A DNA stretch of 36,126 bases from Jiangella anatolica (GTDB lineage Bacteria > Actinomycetota > Actinomycetes > Jiangellales > Jiangellaceae). Shown in pieces: positions 27,790 through 35,584 of this stretch. Every line of letters begins with the position of its first letter. Position 1 is the stretch's first letter. The position numbers were made by a program, and so were the translations under genes. The notes under the pieces are model-generated. The model was not told the DNA's origin, ran no database searches, and saw only the letters and a list, made by a program, of their open reading frames with translations. The stretch is from assembly GCF_003236295.1 (NCBI RefSeq), contig NZ_POTW01000069.1, positions 1 to 36,126 of the forward strand. The letters are read 5' to 3'.

Positions 27790-28548
27790 ATGAGCGTCAC
27801 CATCACCGGAGCGCGGCGGCAGACCGGGACCGGCGTGGCCGGCCGGCTCAACGACGAGTGGGACCGGCTGTGCGCCGACGGCCGGGCCGCGACGGTCGCG
27901 CGCTGGGCGGCCGCCGAGCCGGCGCTCGCGGACTGCCGCGACCTCGGCGACGTGCAGACGGCGGTGACCGCCGGCCGGCTGGCGGCCGACGCGGTGCTGC
28001 TGGCGCTGCTGCGGCTGGCCCACGACGGCGAGCCGCTGGCCGGTCGGACGGTGCTGCAGCTGATGCTCGGCAAGGCGATCCGGATCGCCGCCGGGCAGGC
28101 CGGCCGCGACAGCCGCGAGTGCCTGGAGCACGCCGCCGTCGCCGCGCTGTGGACGGTCATCGCGACCTACCCGACCGAGCGCCGGCCGGTGAAGGTCGCG
28201 GCGAACCTCGCGATGGACACGCTCGGCATCGTCAGCCGCGAGCTGGCGCACGGCCGGACCGAGGCGCCGTCCGAGCCGGGCACGCTGGCCGCCGTGCTCG
28301 GCGCCGGTCCCGGGGACGACGGCGCCGCCGACCTGGACCTCGCCGAGCTGCTCGCCTGGGCGGTCGACGCCGGCGCCGTGAGCGCCGCCGACGCCGGGCT
28401 GCTGCTGGACATCTACGCGCCGTCGCCCGGGCTGGAGGGCGGTGCCGCCGCGGCCGAGCGGGCGGGGCTCAGCTGGCCGGCGGCACGGCAGCGGGCCAGC
28501 CGGGCGGTGCGCCGGATCGCCCTCGCCGTCCAGGCCGACGCCGCCTGA
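27790..28548 (+). CDS. Conserved hypothetical protein with sigma-factor-like C-terminus
   Basis: This 252-residue cytoplasmic protein is nearly all helix. The middle section (HDGEPLAGRTVLQLMLGKAIRIA, then HAAVAALWTVIATYPTERRPVKVAANLAMDTL) recurs in actinobacterial proteins of unknown function. The C-terminal segment LSWPAARQRASRAVRRIALAV looks like the recognition helix of a sigma-70 region 4-type HTH. The overall plan (helical core, acidic linker, HTH) suggests a sigma-like DNA-binding protein, but no region 2 core-binding motif is clear. A small repeat/hairpin element lies directly upstream and could regulate it. Function not known. Confidence 0.75.
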   Translation: MSVTITGARRQTGTGVAGRLNDEWDRLCADGRAATVARWAAAEPALADCRDLGDVQTAVTAGRLAADAVLLALLRLAHDGEPLAGRTVLQLMLGKAIRIAAGQAGRDSRECLEHAAVAALWTVIATYPTERRPVKVAANLAMDTLGIVSRELAHGRTEAPSEPGTLAAVLGAGPGDDGAADLDLAELLAWAVDAGAVSAADAGLLLDIYAPSPGLEGGAAAAERAGLSWPAARQRASRAVRRIALAVQADAA

Positions 28549-28570
28549 CCGGACCAGCAGAGCCGGGTCG

Positions 28571-28599
28571 TTGACCGTTCCCGGAGGCAGGTCTACGTT
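28571..28599 (+). promoter_or_regulatory. Housekeeping-type promoter for fdhA
   Basis: TTGACC (28571-28576), 17 bases, TACGTT (28594-28599) is a close match to an actinobacterial principal-sigma promoter. Transcription would start near 28606 and leave a leader of about 170 bases before the GTG at 28775. Confidence 0.65.
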
Positions 28600-28691
28600 G
28601 AAATTTCCGGGCGAGTGGACCGCCCGCAATCCCGCGAGCCGCTCCCCTTGTCCGCGCCGTCCGCCCTGAGTTCCCAACCAGGCGCGGTGAC

Positions 28692-28737
28692 GAGTTCGGA
28701 CGGCCCCGCCACCGTGGCCGGAGAGGCAGCCGAACTC
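28692..28737 (+). promoter_or_regulatory. Two-part stem in the fdhA leader
   Basis: GAGTTCGG (28692-28699) pairs with CCGAACTC (28730-28737), and inside it CGGCC (28701-28705) pairs with GGCCG (28716-28720). The structure ends about 20 bases before the GGGGAG ribosome site of fdhA. Its position suits translational control. Chance pairing is possible in DNA this GC-rich, but the outer arm is not pure G/C. Confidence 0.4.
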
Positions 28738-28774
28738 CGTCGCATCCGCCACCGCTGGAGAGGGGAGCAGGGTC

Positions 28775-30001
28775 GTGCCTGCAAACAGAGCGGTCGTGTA
28801 CCGCGGACCGGGCCACGTCGAGGTCGAGTCCGTCGAGTATCCGACCTTCGAGCTCAAGGACGGGCCGGGCGTCAACCCGGCCAACGTGGGGCGCCAGTTG
28901 CCCCACGCGGCGATCCTGAAGGTCGTCGCCACCAACATCTGCGGCAGCGACCAGCACATGGTCCGCGGCCGCACCACCGCACCCGAGGGCCTGGCCCTGG
29001 GGCACGAGATCACCGGCGAGGTGGTCGAGACCGGCCGGGACGTCGAGTTCGTCAAGGCCGGCGACCTCGTCTCGGTGCCGTTCAACATCGCCTGCGGGCG
29101 CTGCCGCAACTGCAAGGAGGGCAAGACCGGCGTCTGCCTGAACGTCAATCCGGACCGGCCGGGGTCGGCCTACGGGTACGTCGACATGGGCGGCTGGGTC
29201 GGCGGCCAGGCGGAGTACGCGCTGGTGCCGTATGCCGACTGGAATCTGCTGACGTTCCCCGATCGCGACCGTGCGATGGCGAAGATCCTCGACCTGGCGA
29301 TGCTGGCCGACATCTTCCCGACGGGGTTCCACGGCTGCGTGACGGCCGGGGTGCAGCCGGGCACGTCGGTGTACATCGCCGGCGCCGGGCCGGTCGGACT
29401 GGCCGCGGCCACGTCGGCGTTCCTGCTCGGCGCGTCCGTCGTCATCGTGGCCGACCTGCAGCAGGACCGGCTCGCGCAGGCCCGCTCGTTCGGCTGCGAG
29501 ACCATCGACGTGGCGCAGGGCGACCCGGCGGAGCAGATCGCTCAGGTGCTCGGTGAGCCGGAGGTCGACTGCGCCGTCGACGCGGTCGGGTTCGAGGCGC
29601 GCGGGCACGGAGCCGACGCGCAGACGGAGCGGCCGGCGACCGTGCTCAACACCGTCATGAACGTCACCAGGGCCGGTGGCGCCGTCGGCATCCCGGGCCT
29701 GTACGTGACGGGCGACCCGGGCGCCGGCGACGAGGCGGCCAAGATCGGCTCGCTGTCGATCAGGCTGGGCCTGGGCTGGGCGAAGTCGCTGTCGTTCACG
29801 ACCGGCCAGTGCCCGGTGATGAAGTACAACCGCTATCTCATGGAGGCGATCCTGCACGACCGGACGCCGATCGCGCGGAACGTCAACGCCACGGTCATTC
29901 CGCTCGACCGGGCTCCCGAGGGCTACACCGAGTTCGATCGCGGCGCGGCCCGCAAGTACGTCATCGACCCACACGGAATGCTGGGATCGGCGAGCGTCTG
30001 A
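28775..30001 (+). CDS. fdhA: Glutathione-independent formaldehyde dehydrogenase
   Basis: This is a 408-residue zinc- and NAD-dependent enzyme of the Pseudomonas putida FdhA type, which oxidises formaldehyde to formate (or dismutates it) without added thiol. Catalytic zinc residues are C56 (NICGSDQH) and H77-E78 (LGHEIT); structural zinc Cys are C107, C110, C113 and C121 (ACGRCRNCKEGKTGVC). The NAD-binding loop IAGAGPVGLAAA is at about 201-212. The long insertion with RPGSAYGYVDMGGWVGGQAEYALVPYADWNLL in two blocks is diagnostic for this subfamily. The GTG at 28775 follows GGGGAG. It is monocistronic, with its own promoter and a 170-base leader; likely formaldehyde detoxification. Confidence 0.94.
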   Translation: MPANRAVVYRGPGHVEVESVEYPTFELKDGPGVNPANVGRQLPHAAILKVVATNICGSDQHMVRGRTTAPEGLALGHEITGEVVETGRDVEFVKAGDLVSVPFNIACGRCRNCKEGKTGVCLNVNPDRPGSAYGYVDMGGWVGGQAEYALVPYADWNLLTFPDRDRAMAKILDLAMLADIFPTGFHGCVTAGVQPGTSVYIAGAGPVGLAAATSAFLLGASVVIVADLQQDRLAQARSFGCETIDVAQGDPAEQIAQVLGEPEVDCAVDAVGFEARGHGADAQTERPATVLNTVMNVTRAGGAVGIPGLYVTGDPGAGDEAAKIGSLSIRLGLGWAKSLSFTTGQCPVMKYNRYLMEAILHDRTPIARNVNATVIPLDRAPEGYTEFDRGAARKYVIDPHGMLGSASV

Positions 30002-30070
30002 TGCTCGTGTGATACTGGATGCCGTCGCAACGGGGCGCGCACGTCACACCCGACCCCTGGCGGTGATCCG

Positions 30071-30271
30071 ATGAGCATCGACGAACGGCTCGACCTGGAG
30101 TTCGCGTACACGAGCTATGCCGACTCCTGTCGTGACCTGTACTCGCTGACCTACCGATGCCGGCGGCCGTACGGCCACGACGGCGTGCACGCCGCCGGCT
30201 TCGGCTCCGAGCGGGTGCGCTGGGAGCACCACGCCGCCCACGGCCCCGACGCGCCGCCGGTCAACCCGTAG
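30071..30271 (+). CDS. Small Cys/His protein, possible zinc-binding
   Basis: This is a 66-residue acidic-to-neutral protein. It has Cys at 20 and 30, then the motif RCRRPYGHDGVHAAGFGSERVRW, giving a C-X9-C-X5-H-X3-H arrangement. The phrase C-xx-P-x-G-H-x-G-x-H recurs in small actinobacterial proteins thought to bind zinc. GGTGA just before the ATG may serve as a ribosome site. Its last 11 bases overlap the 3' end of the convergent tetR gene. Function unknown; it could be a stand-alone zinc ribbon. Confidence 0.62.
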   Translation: MSIDERLDLEFAYTSYADSCRDLYSLTYRCRRPYGHDGVHAAGFGSERVRWEHHAAHGPDAPPVNP

Positions 30272-31025
30272 CCGGGGCGCCGCCGCCCTCGACCAGCACG
30301 GCCAGTCCGTCCAGGATCGTCGTCAGGCCGAACTCGAAGACGTCCTCGTAGCTGAACGTGAACGTGTTCTCGTCCAGCGCGGCCAGGGTCGGGAAGCGGC
30401 CGGTCTCCATCATCTTCACCAGGACCGGCTCCTGCGCGGCCCAGAAGTCCTCCTCGGAGATGCCGGTGCGCTGCTCGGCCTGCAGCGCGTTGACGTGCGA
30501 GCGCGCGATGGTGGTGACGAAGCCGTCGACCACCGAGATCATCAGCACCAGCTGCTGGTCGGACAGCCCGGTGGGCTTGAGCCGTCGCACGATGCGCTCC
30601 ATGCCGGCGATGTTGTTCGGGCCGAGCAGCGGCCGCACCTGGTCGACCTGCGGGTACCAGGGGTGCTTCATGCACATCTGCCAGGTCCCGCGGGCCAGCT
30701 CCTCCAACGTCGCGCGCCAGCCGGCCGATTCCTCGCCGGGATCGTCGTCGACCGGGCCGGCGACGCGGTCGAGCATGAGGTCGAGCAGCTCGCCCTTGCC
30801 CGGCACGTAGCGGTACAGCGACATGGTGCCGACGCCGAGGTGCGCCGCGACCCGCCGCATCGACAGCGCGGCCAGGCCGTCGGCGTCGGCCACCTCGATG
30901 GCGGCGTCGACGATGCGCTCCAGCGTGAGCCCGGGCTTGGGCCCGCGGGTCGGACGCTGCTGCATCCCCCACAGGAGCTCCAGGCTCTTCGAGACGTCGC
31001 CGCTACCGCTGTAGTCCGTTGTCAT
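30261..31025 (-). CDS. TetR-family transcriptional regulator (TetR/AcrR, C-terminal TetR_C-like)
   Basis: This 254-residue repressor is divergent from a DrrAB-type exporter. The N-terminal HTH lies at about 38-85 ([43 protein letters not shown], seen in two blocks), where [11 protein letters not shown] is the recognition helix. The ligand domain is long and of the TetR_C_1 type ([19 protein letters not shown]), as in repressors of drug exporters. The ATG at 31025 is preferred to a GTG at 31037. TAGTGT (31039-31034) ends eight bases before the ATG, so the message is likely leaderless. The 20-bp palindrome at 31063-31082 is the probable operator for both directions. Confidence 0.92.
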   Translation of the reverse strand: MTTDYSGSGDVSKSLELLWGMQQRPTRGPKPGLTLERIVDAAIEVADADGLAALSMRRVAAHLGVGTMSLYRYVPGKGELLDLMLDRVAGPVDDDPGEESAGWRATLEELARGTWQMCMKHPWYPQVDQVRPLLGPNNIAGMERIVRRLKPTGLSDQQLVLMISVVDGFVTTIARSHVNALQAEQRTGISEEDFWAAQEPVLVKMMETGRFPTLAALDENTFTFSYEDVFEFGLTTILDGLAVLVEGGGAPATG

Positions 31026-31062
31026 CAGGGCAAACACTATCCAGGGAATGAACTGCGCATGG

Positions 31063-31082
31063 TGTACGCTTAAGTGCGTACA
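31063..31082. promoter_or_regulatory. TetR operator candidate
   Basis: TGTACGC-TTAAGT-GCGTACA has perfect 7-bp arms and a 6-bp AT-rich centre. It lies between the divergent tetR and DrrA-type genes, 30 bases before the TTG start of the latter. A partial repeat GTAC-ATC-GTAC follows at 31078-31088. Size and position match TetR-family operators. Confidence 0.75.
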
Positions 31083-31111
31083 TCGTACCCGGTTCAGCGA
31101 AAGGGACTCCC

Positions 31112-32104
31112 TTGAGCACCTCCAGCCACGCGATCCTCGCCGAGGGCCTGCAGAAGCGCTACGGCGAGAAACGCGCCCTCGACGGCTTCGACCTGGCCGT
31201 TCCGCAGGGGACGGTCTATGGCCTGCTGGGCCCCAACGGCGCCGGCAAGACCACCGCCGTGCGCATCCTCGCCACGCTCGTCCGGCTCGACGGCGGCCGG
31301 GCCGAGGTGGCCGGCCACGACGTCGTCCGCGAGGCCCGCAAGGTGCGCCGGCGGATCGGCTTCACCGGCCAGTTCACCGCCGTCGACGAGATCCTCACCG
31401 GCCGGCAGAACCTGCTGATGTTCGGCCGGCTGTTCCACCTCGGCACGGCCCGCGCGGCCGCCCGGGCCGACGAGCTGCTGCACCAGTTCGACCTCGCCGA
31501 GGCCGCCGACAAGGGCACGAAGGAGTACAGCGGCGGCATGCGGCGCCGGCTCGACCTCGCCGCCAGCATGATCCTCGCCCCGAAGGTCCTCTTCCTGGAC
31601 GAGCCGACGACCGGCCTGGACCCGCGCGGGCGCAACGAGGTGTGGACAGCGGTCCGCTCTCTGGTGTCCGGCGGCACCACGGTGCTGCTGACCACGCAGT
31701 ACCTCGACGAGGCCGACCAACTGGCCGGCCGGGTCGCCGTCATCGACCACGGCAGGGTGATCGCCGACGACACCCCGGCCGCGCTCAAGCGCCGGGTCGG
31801 CGGCGACCAGCTGGAGGTCGTCCTGGAGGAGGCGGTCGACCTGCCGGTCGCGCTGCAGGCGCTCGCGCGGGTCGCCGCCGGCCGCCCGGAGGTCGACGAG
31901 AAGCACCGCCGGGTCACCGCGCCGGTCGAGCGGCGGGTCGCCGCGCTCACCGACGTGGCCCGGGCGCTGCAGGACGAGGGCATCGGCGTCGAGGACATCG
32001 GGCTGCGCCGGCCCACGTTGGACGAGGTGTTCCTGCGGCTCACCGGCCACAAGGCCGAGCCGGAGCAGGCCGTGGCGACCGAGCGGACGGAGGTTCCCGC
32101 ATGA
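31112..32104 (+). CDS. DrrA-type daunorubicin-resistance-family ABC ATPase
   Basis: This is a 330-residue ATP-binding subunit of an export ABC transporter. Walker A is GPNGAGKTT (about 39-47), the signature YSGGMRRRL, Walker [14 protein letters not shown], and the switch region [14 protein letters not shown]. The C-terminal DUF4162-type extension ([20 protein letters not shown] to [18 protein letters not shown]) is the DrrA signature. The TTG start at 31112 has AAGGGA five bases upstream. The stop overlaps the ATG of the permease (ATGA). With the linked TetR, this looks like an inducible drug or metabolite efflux pump. Confidence 0.95.
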   Translation: MSTSSHAILAEGLQKRYGEKRALDGFDLAVPQGTVYGLLGPNGAGKTTAVRILATLVRLDGGRAEVAGHDVVREARKVRRRIGFTGQFTAVDEILTGRQNLLMFGRLFHLGTARAAARADELLHQFDLAEAADKGTKEYSGGMRRRLDLAASMILAPKVLFLDEPTTGLDPRGRNEVWTAVRSLVSGGTTVLLTTQYLDEADQLAGRVAVIDHGRVIADDTPAALKRRVGGDQLEVVLEEAVDLPVALQALARVAAGRPEVDEKHRRVTAPVERRVAALTDVARALQDEGIGVEDIGLRRPTLDEVFLRLTGHKAEPEQAVATERTEVPA

Positions 32105-32931
32105 GCACGACCATCCTCGACGACGGCGTCGACGCGCCGGAGCGGCGGATGTACTGGGCGCTGGCCGACGGCTGGACGGTTGCCCGCCGCACGCTCACCC
32201 ACCTGATCCGCCAGCCCGCCAACATCGCCTGGCAGCTCGGCTTCCCGATCGTCTCGGTGCTGCTGTTCGGGTACGTGTTCGGCAGCGCGATGAGCGTGCC
32301 GGGCGGCGGCGACTACCGCGAGTACCTGATGCCCGGCATGTTCGGCATGACGATGGCGATGGGCTTCATGAACACCGCCTACGCCGTCGTCATCGACACG
32401 ACGAAGGGCGTGACCGACCGGTTCCGCTCGATGCCGATGGCCCCGTCGGCCCCGGTGACCGGCCGCGGCCTCGCCGACATCGTCAGCGCCTCGGTGGACC
32501 TGCTGGTGCTGGCGGTCACGGCGCTGGTGATCGGCTGGCGCTCCGACGGCGGGTTCTGGGCGACGCTGGCGGCGTTCGGCCTGCTGCTGTGGCTGCGGTT
32601 CGCGCTGATCTGGATCGGCATCTGGATCGGGCTGATGACGCCGAACGAGGAGGCGGCCGGCAGCCTGTTCGCCGTCGCGTTCCCGTTCGCGATGATCTCC
32701 AGCGTGTTCGTGGCGCCGTCGCAGATGCCGGACTGGCTGGGCGCGGTCGCGGCATGGAACCCGGTGTCGTCGACGGTGACGGCGGCACGCGAGCTGTTCG
32801 GCAACCCGGCGGCGCTCGGTGACAGCTGGATCGAGCAGCACGCGATGCTCGGCGCGATCGTCTGGCCGCTGGCCATCACGCTGGTGTTCGTGCCGCTGGC
32901 GGTCCGCCGGTTCCAGCGGCTCAGCCGGTAG
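32101..32931 (+). CDS. DrrB-type ABC transporter permease (ABC-2 family)
   Basis: This 276-residue membrane subunit pairs with the preceding ATPase. It has six predicted membrane spans: about 40-62 ([22 protein letters not shown]), 80-105, 130-150, 158-180, 190-212 and 245-267. The amphipathic coupling segment [20 protein letters not shown] between spans 2 and 3 is diagnostic for ABC-2/DrrB permeases. Length and topology are standard. The ATG lies in the ATGA overlap with the ATPase stop. It belongs to the TetR-controlled operon. Confidence 0.94.
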   Translation: MSTTILDDGVDAPERRMYWALADGWTVARRTLTHLIRQPANIAWQLGFPIVSVLLFGYVFGSAMSVPGGGDYREYLMPGMFGMTMAMGFMNTAYAVVIDTTKGVTDRFRSMPMAPSAPVTGRGLADIVSASVDLLVLAVTALVIGWRSDGGFWATLAAFGLLLWLRFALIWIGIWIGLMTPNEEAAGSLFAVAFPFAMISSVFVAPSQMPDWLGAVAAWNPVSSTVTAARELFGNPAALGDSWIEQHAMLGAIVWPLAITLVFVPLAVRRFQRLSR

Positions 32932-33022
32932 CCGTGGGCGGGGCCGGCTCGCCGTCAGCAGCGGGCCGGCCCGGCCGTAGACTGCGTTCGTCGCGGGCCT
33001 GGGGCACGGCTGGGGGGTTGGC

Positions 33023-33562
33023 ATCGACGTTCTCTTCGTGTGCACGGCCGGCCGCTGCCGTTCGCCGATCGCCGCCGCCATGCTGGACACCTACGCGCCG
33101 CGGGCCGGGTCGCCGCTGATCGGCCGGTCCGGCGCGCTCGTCGGCGCGCACGGCTCGGTGCCGCCGGTCGGGATCACGCTCATGCGCGAGCGCGGGCTGG
33201 AGCTGGGCGGGCACCGCAGCCTGCCGGTCACCGCGGCCTCGGTGGCGTCGGCGGCGTTGGTGCTCGGCATGGAGCGCGAGCACGTCCGCGCCGTCGTCGA
33301 CGCGCACCCGGACGCGTGGGCGAGGACGTTCACGCTCAAGGACTTCGTGCGGCGGGTGGAGAAGGCCGCGGTCCGCGGCCGGCACCAGCGCTTCGCGGAC
33401 TGGCTGGAGCACGTCGGCGAGGGCCGCACCCGCGACGACGTGGCCGGGGCCAGCCCCGAGGACGACATCGCCGACCCATACGGCCAGCGCGCGTCGGTCT
33501 GGCGCGAGGTGATCGACGAGCTGGACGACCTCGTCCGCCGGACGATCCCGAATGTCAGTTGA
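33023..33562 (+). CDS. Low-molecular-weight protein phosphatase family protein (non-standard start)
   Basis: This is a 179-residue cytoplasmic phosphatase. The P-loop is VLFVCTAGRCRSP (C at about residue 7, C-x5-R-S), with the usual GN of the family replaced by AGR. The general acid is in DIADPYGQR (Asp-Pro), and the long helices between fit the family. No ATG, GTG or TTG is available in frame upstream of the P-loop: the first standard codon, GTG at 33038, lies inside the conserved strand before the catalytic Cys. I take ATC at 33023, five bases after GGGGGG (33012-33017), as the start; CTG at 32999 is the other choice. LMW phosphatases often accompany exopolysaccharide or surface-glycan genes, which suits the next genes. 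Confidence 0.78.
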   Translation: MDVLFVCTAGRCRSPIAAAMLDTYAPRAGSPLIGRSGALVGAHGSVPPVGITLMRERGLELGGHRSLPVTAASVASAALVLGMEREHVRAVVDAHPDAWARTFTLKDFVRRVEKAAVRGRHQRFADWLEHVGEGRTRDDVAGASPEDDIADPYGQRASVWREVIDELDDLVRRTIPNVS

Positions 33563-33589
33563 GTCCGACCCTCGACTTACTCTCCGTCA

Positions 33590-34543
33590 ATGCAGTGGGG
33601 GGCCGCTACACCGCCGGACGCGCCACCGCCGCCGGCTGACCTTCGGACGTACCGCGACGCGTTGCTGAGCGCGTGGAGCAGCGTCCGCATCGACGACGGC
33701 CAGCGGCGGCACTCGCGCGGCGCCGTCTACGCCGGCGGATCGCTGGTCACCGAGTCGCTGCGGGCCGGCGGCTACGGCGGCGACCACGTCACGCCGGCCG
33801 ACCCGCCGTATTGCGACGAGCCGGCGGCGGACCGGCTGCGCGGCCGCTGGCTCTACGGCGGGCACTGGATGGTCCGGTTCGGCCACTTCGTCACCGAGAC
33901 GCTGACCACCCTGTGGCCGGTCGGGCAGGAGGTGGACGGGCTGGTCTTCCACCGCTTCATCTGGCCCACCGAGCTGCTCGACTACCACCTCGACCTGGTC
34001 CGGCGCAGCGGCTGGGACGTACCGATCCGGGTCGCGGCGCGGACGACGCGGGTCGACGAGCTGGTCGTCCCGGACCGGCCGTACCACCCGGGCCGGCGCA
34101 CCAGCGCCGAGTCGGTCGCGGTGTGGGACCGCGTCGCCGTCGCCGCGCCGCCCGGTCCGCCGGTGTTCCTGTCCCGTTCCCGGCTGCCGAAGGACCGGCG
34201 CCGCAGCGAGGGCGACGAGCTGCTGGACGGGGAGCTGGAGCGGCTGGGCTTCCTCGTGCTGCACCCCCAGGAGCTGCCGATCGCCGAGCAGCTGGCCGCG
34301 GTCGCCGCGGCGCCGATCCTCGCCGGTCTCGCCGGATCGGCGCTGCACCTGTCCGCGTTCGCGCCGCGTGACACCCGGGTGCTGGAGATCGGCGACACCC
34401 GCAACCGCACCTGGCCCCTGGCCAACCAGCGGGTGATCGACGCCGCCCGCGGCCGGCTGACGGCGTTCGTCCCGCACCTCGGCCACGACGCCGTCCGCGA
34501 CGTCGGCGCCACCGTGGCCGCCGTCGCCGCACTCCTCGACTAG
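33590..34543 (+). CDS. Glycosyltransferase family 61-like (DUF563)
   Basis: This is a 317-residue soluble protein. The central GGHWMVRFGHFVTETLTTLWPV matches the conserved HxxxET helix of GT61/DUF563 transferases. FLSRSRLPKDRR corresponds to their YVSRxxxxRR strand, and GLAGSALHLSAFAPRDTRVLEIG to their G-x-x-G-A-x-x-N/L donor loop. The family moves sugars onto glycans or proteins; donor and acceptor cannot be read here. TACTCT (33578-33583) ends six bases before the ATG, predicting a leaderless message and independent transcription from the phosphatase. Its TAG stop and the stop of the convergent kinase share one palindromic CTAG (34540-34543). Confidence 0.83.
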   Translation: MQWGAATPPDAPPPPADLRTYRDALLSAWSSVRIDDGQRRHSRGAVYAGGSLVTESLRAGGYGGDHVTPADPPYCDEPAADRLRGRWLYGGHWMVRFGHFVTETLTTLWPVGQEVDGLVFHRFIWPTELLDYHLDLVRRSGWDVPIRVAARTTRVDELVVPDRPYHPGRRTSAESVAVWDRVAVAAPPGPPVFLSRSRLPKDRRRSEGDELLDGELERLGFLVLHPQELPIAEQLAAVAAAPILAGLAGSALHLSAFAPRDTRVLEIGDTRNRTWPLANQRVIDAARGRLTAFVPHLGHDAVRDVGATVAAVAALLD

Positions 34544-35190
34544 GCCAGCTCCGCCACGACGTCCGCCGCCTCGTCGAGACCGGCGACGTCCAGCCGCCAG
34601 CCGCGGGCGCCGCGGGCCAGCGCCGTCGCTGCGGTCCACGCGTCGGCGCCGAGCCGGTAGTGGTTGAACCCGGCCCGCAGCACCTGGGCGAGCACCTCGC
34701 CGGCCGGCCGCGGCGTCAGCCGGGTCCGCGCCGCGCCGCGCCGCAGCTCGACGACCTGGGCGACCGGCACCGTCGCGGCGACGGTGGCGGCGCCGAGACG
34801 CTCGGGCGGCACCGCCGCCTTCTCCTCCGCGCCGAGCGGACCCACGTCCAGGCCGACCGCGCCGAGCGCCCACGACGTGAGCATCAGCGGCCGCGCCCAC
34901 CCGGTCACGTGGCCGGTGTCCGGCTCGACGGCGACCAGCTCGTCGCTCAGGTAGCCGAAGCCGCGGCGCAGGCACGCGGCCACCATCGTGCTCTTGCCGG
35001 TGCCGGACTCCCCCGGGAACAGGACGGCCCGGCCGTCGCGCGCGACGGCGCCGGTGTGCAGCAGCAGCCGGGGCGCGCGCTCGATCGCGACGGCCGCCGC
35101 GGCGGCGTACAGGTCCTCGGCCGGCACGTCCTCGCCGGAGGGCACCTCGACCCGGACGCCGACGACGTCCAGCACGAGCCGGCCGGTCAT
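34540..35190 (-). CDS. HPr-kinase/phosphorylase-like (HprK-related) kinase
   Basis: This 216-residue protein has the P-loop kinase core of HprK: LLLHTGAVARDGRAVLFPGESGTGKST (P-loop at about 60-68, seen after the LHTGAV strand), then LRRGFGYLSDELVAVEP with the acidic SDE at about 82-84. The N-terminal HprK domain is absent, as in the stand-alone kinases of lasso-peptide and other RiPP loci (ThcoK/PadeK group), which phosphorylate a serine or C-terminus of a small peptide. Its start overlaps the stop of a PqqD-like gene (ATGA), a pairing typical of peptide-modification loci. No precursor peptide or lasso cyclase is visible inside the window. Confidence 0.85.
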   Translation of the reverse strand: MTGRLVLDVVGVRVEVPSGEDVPAEDLYAAAAAVAIERAPRLLLHTGAVARDGRAVLFPGESGTGKSTMVAACLRRGFGYLSDELVAVEPDTGHVTGWARPLMLTSWALGAVGLDVGPLGAEEKAAVPPERLGAATVAATVPVAQVVELRRGAARTRLTPRPAGEVLAQVLRAGFNHYRLGADAWTAATALARGARGWRLDVAGLDEAADVVAELA

Positions 35191-35465
35191 CCGGACGGCG
35201 GCCGGTCGACCACGTGGTGCGCGACGAGCTCGTCCAGGGCGGCCTCGACGCCGGCCCGGACATCGTCGTCGGACGCGCCGTAGGAGCTGGCCAGCAGCCG
35301 GACGATCTCGTCGACGGTGCGTTCGCCGTCGACCAGGCGCCAGACGTCGCCGGCGGTCTCGTTGAGGACGAGCGCGGTGTGGGTGGGCTCGTGGAAGAGC
35401 GTGACCTCGCCGTCGATGTCCATCTCGCGTACGGCGGCCGCGGGCGCCGGCGCTGATCGGCTCAC
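35187..35465 (-). CDS. PqqD-like RiPP-recognition-element protein
   Basis: This is a 92-residue protein with the winged-helix fold of PqqD. After an Ala/Pro lead (about 14 residues) come strands in TLFHEPTHTALVLN, the conserved ETAGDVWRLVDGERTVDEIVRLL helix pair, and a C-terminal helix ending LDELVAHHVVDRPP. PqqD proteins bind leader peptides and hand them to modifying enzymes. The GTG at 35465 is chosen because TACGAT (35478-35473) ends seven bases before it, with CGGACA 16 bases farther out. An in-frame ATG at 35474 would lie inside that -10 box. First gene of a two-gene operon with the HprK-like kinase. Confidence 0.85.
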   Translation of the reverse strand: MSRSAPAPAAAVREMDIDGEVTLFHEPTHTALVLNETAGDVWRLVDGERTVDEIVRLLASSYGASDDDVRAGVEAALDELVAHHVVDRPPSG

Positions 35466-35472
35466 GGGCGCC

Positions 35473-35540
35473 ATCGTAGCGATCTCACGGGGCCTGTCCG
35501 AACAGTCGACAAGACAGATCGGTCATTCGGCCGGTATCAT
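35473..35540. promoter_or_regulatory. Divergent promoters of the PqqD/kinase operon and the LPNTG gene
   Basis: Minus strand: CGGACA (35500-35495), 16 bases, TACGAT (35478-35473). Plus strand: AAGACA (35511-35516), 18 bases, TATCAT (35535-35540). An imperfect palindrome, CTGTCCGAACAG (35494-35505), overlaps the minus -35 and sits just upstream of the plus one. One regulator could therefore control both units, which would tie the surface protein to the kinase pair. Confidence 0.55.
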
Positions 35541-35548
35541 CTGGCCAG

Positions 35549-35567
35549 TCGCACGGGGGGCGTGCGA
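35549..35567 (+). promoter_or_regulatory. 5' leader hairpin of the LPNTG gene
   Basis: TCGCACG and CGTGCGA pair perfectly over 7 bases around a GGGGG loop, at or just after the predicted transcript start (about 35547). The GAGGGG ribosome site (35571-35576) begins four bases after the stem. A 5' stabilising stem or a translational control element is possible. Confidence 0.45.
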
Positions 35568-35584
35568 GTTGAGGGGCGTTGCTG

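Noticed and set aside
27724-28160. Minus-strand frame opposite the sigma-like hypothetical gene
   Set aside because: It reads as a Ser/Arg/Pro-rich shadow without a ribosome site, while the plus frame has coherent helices.
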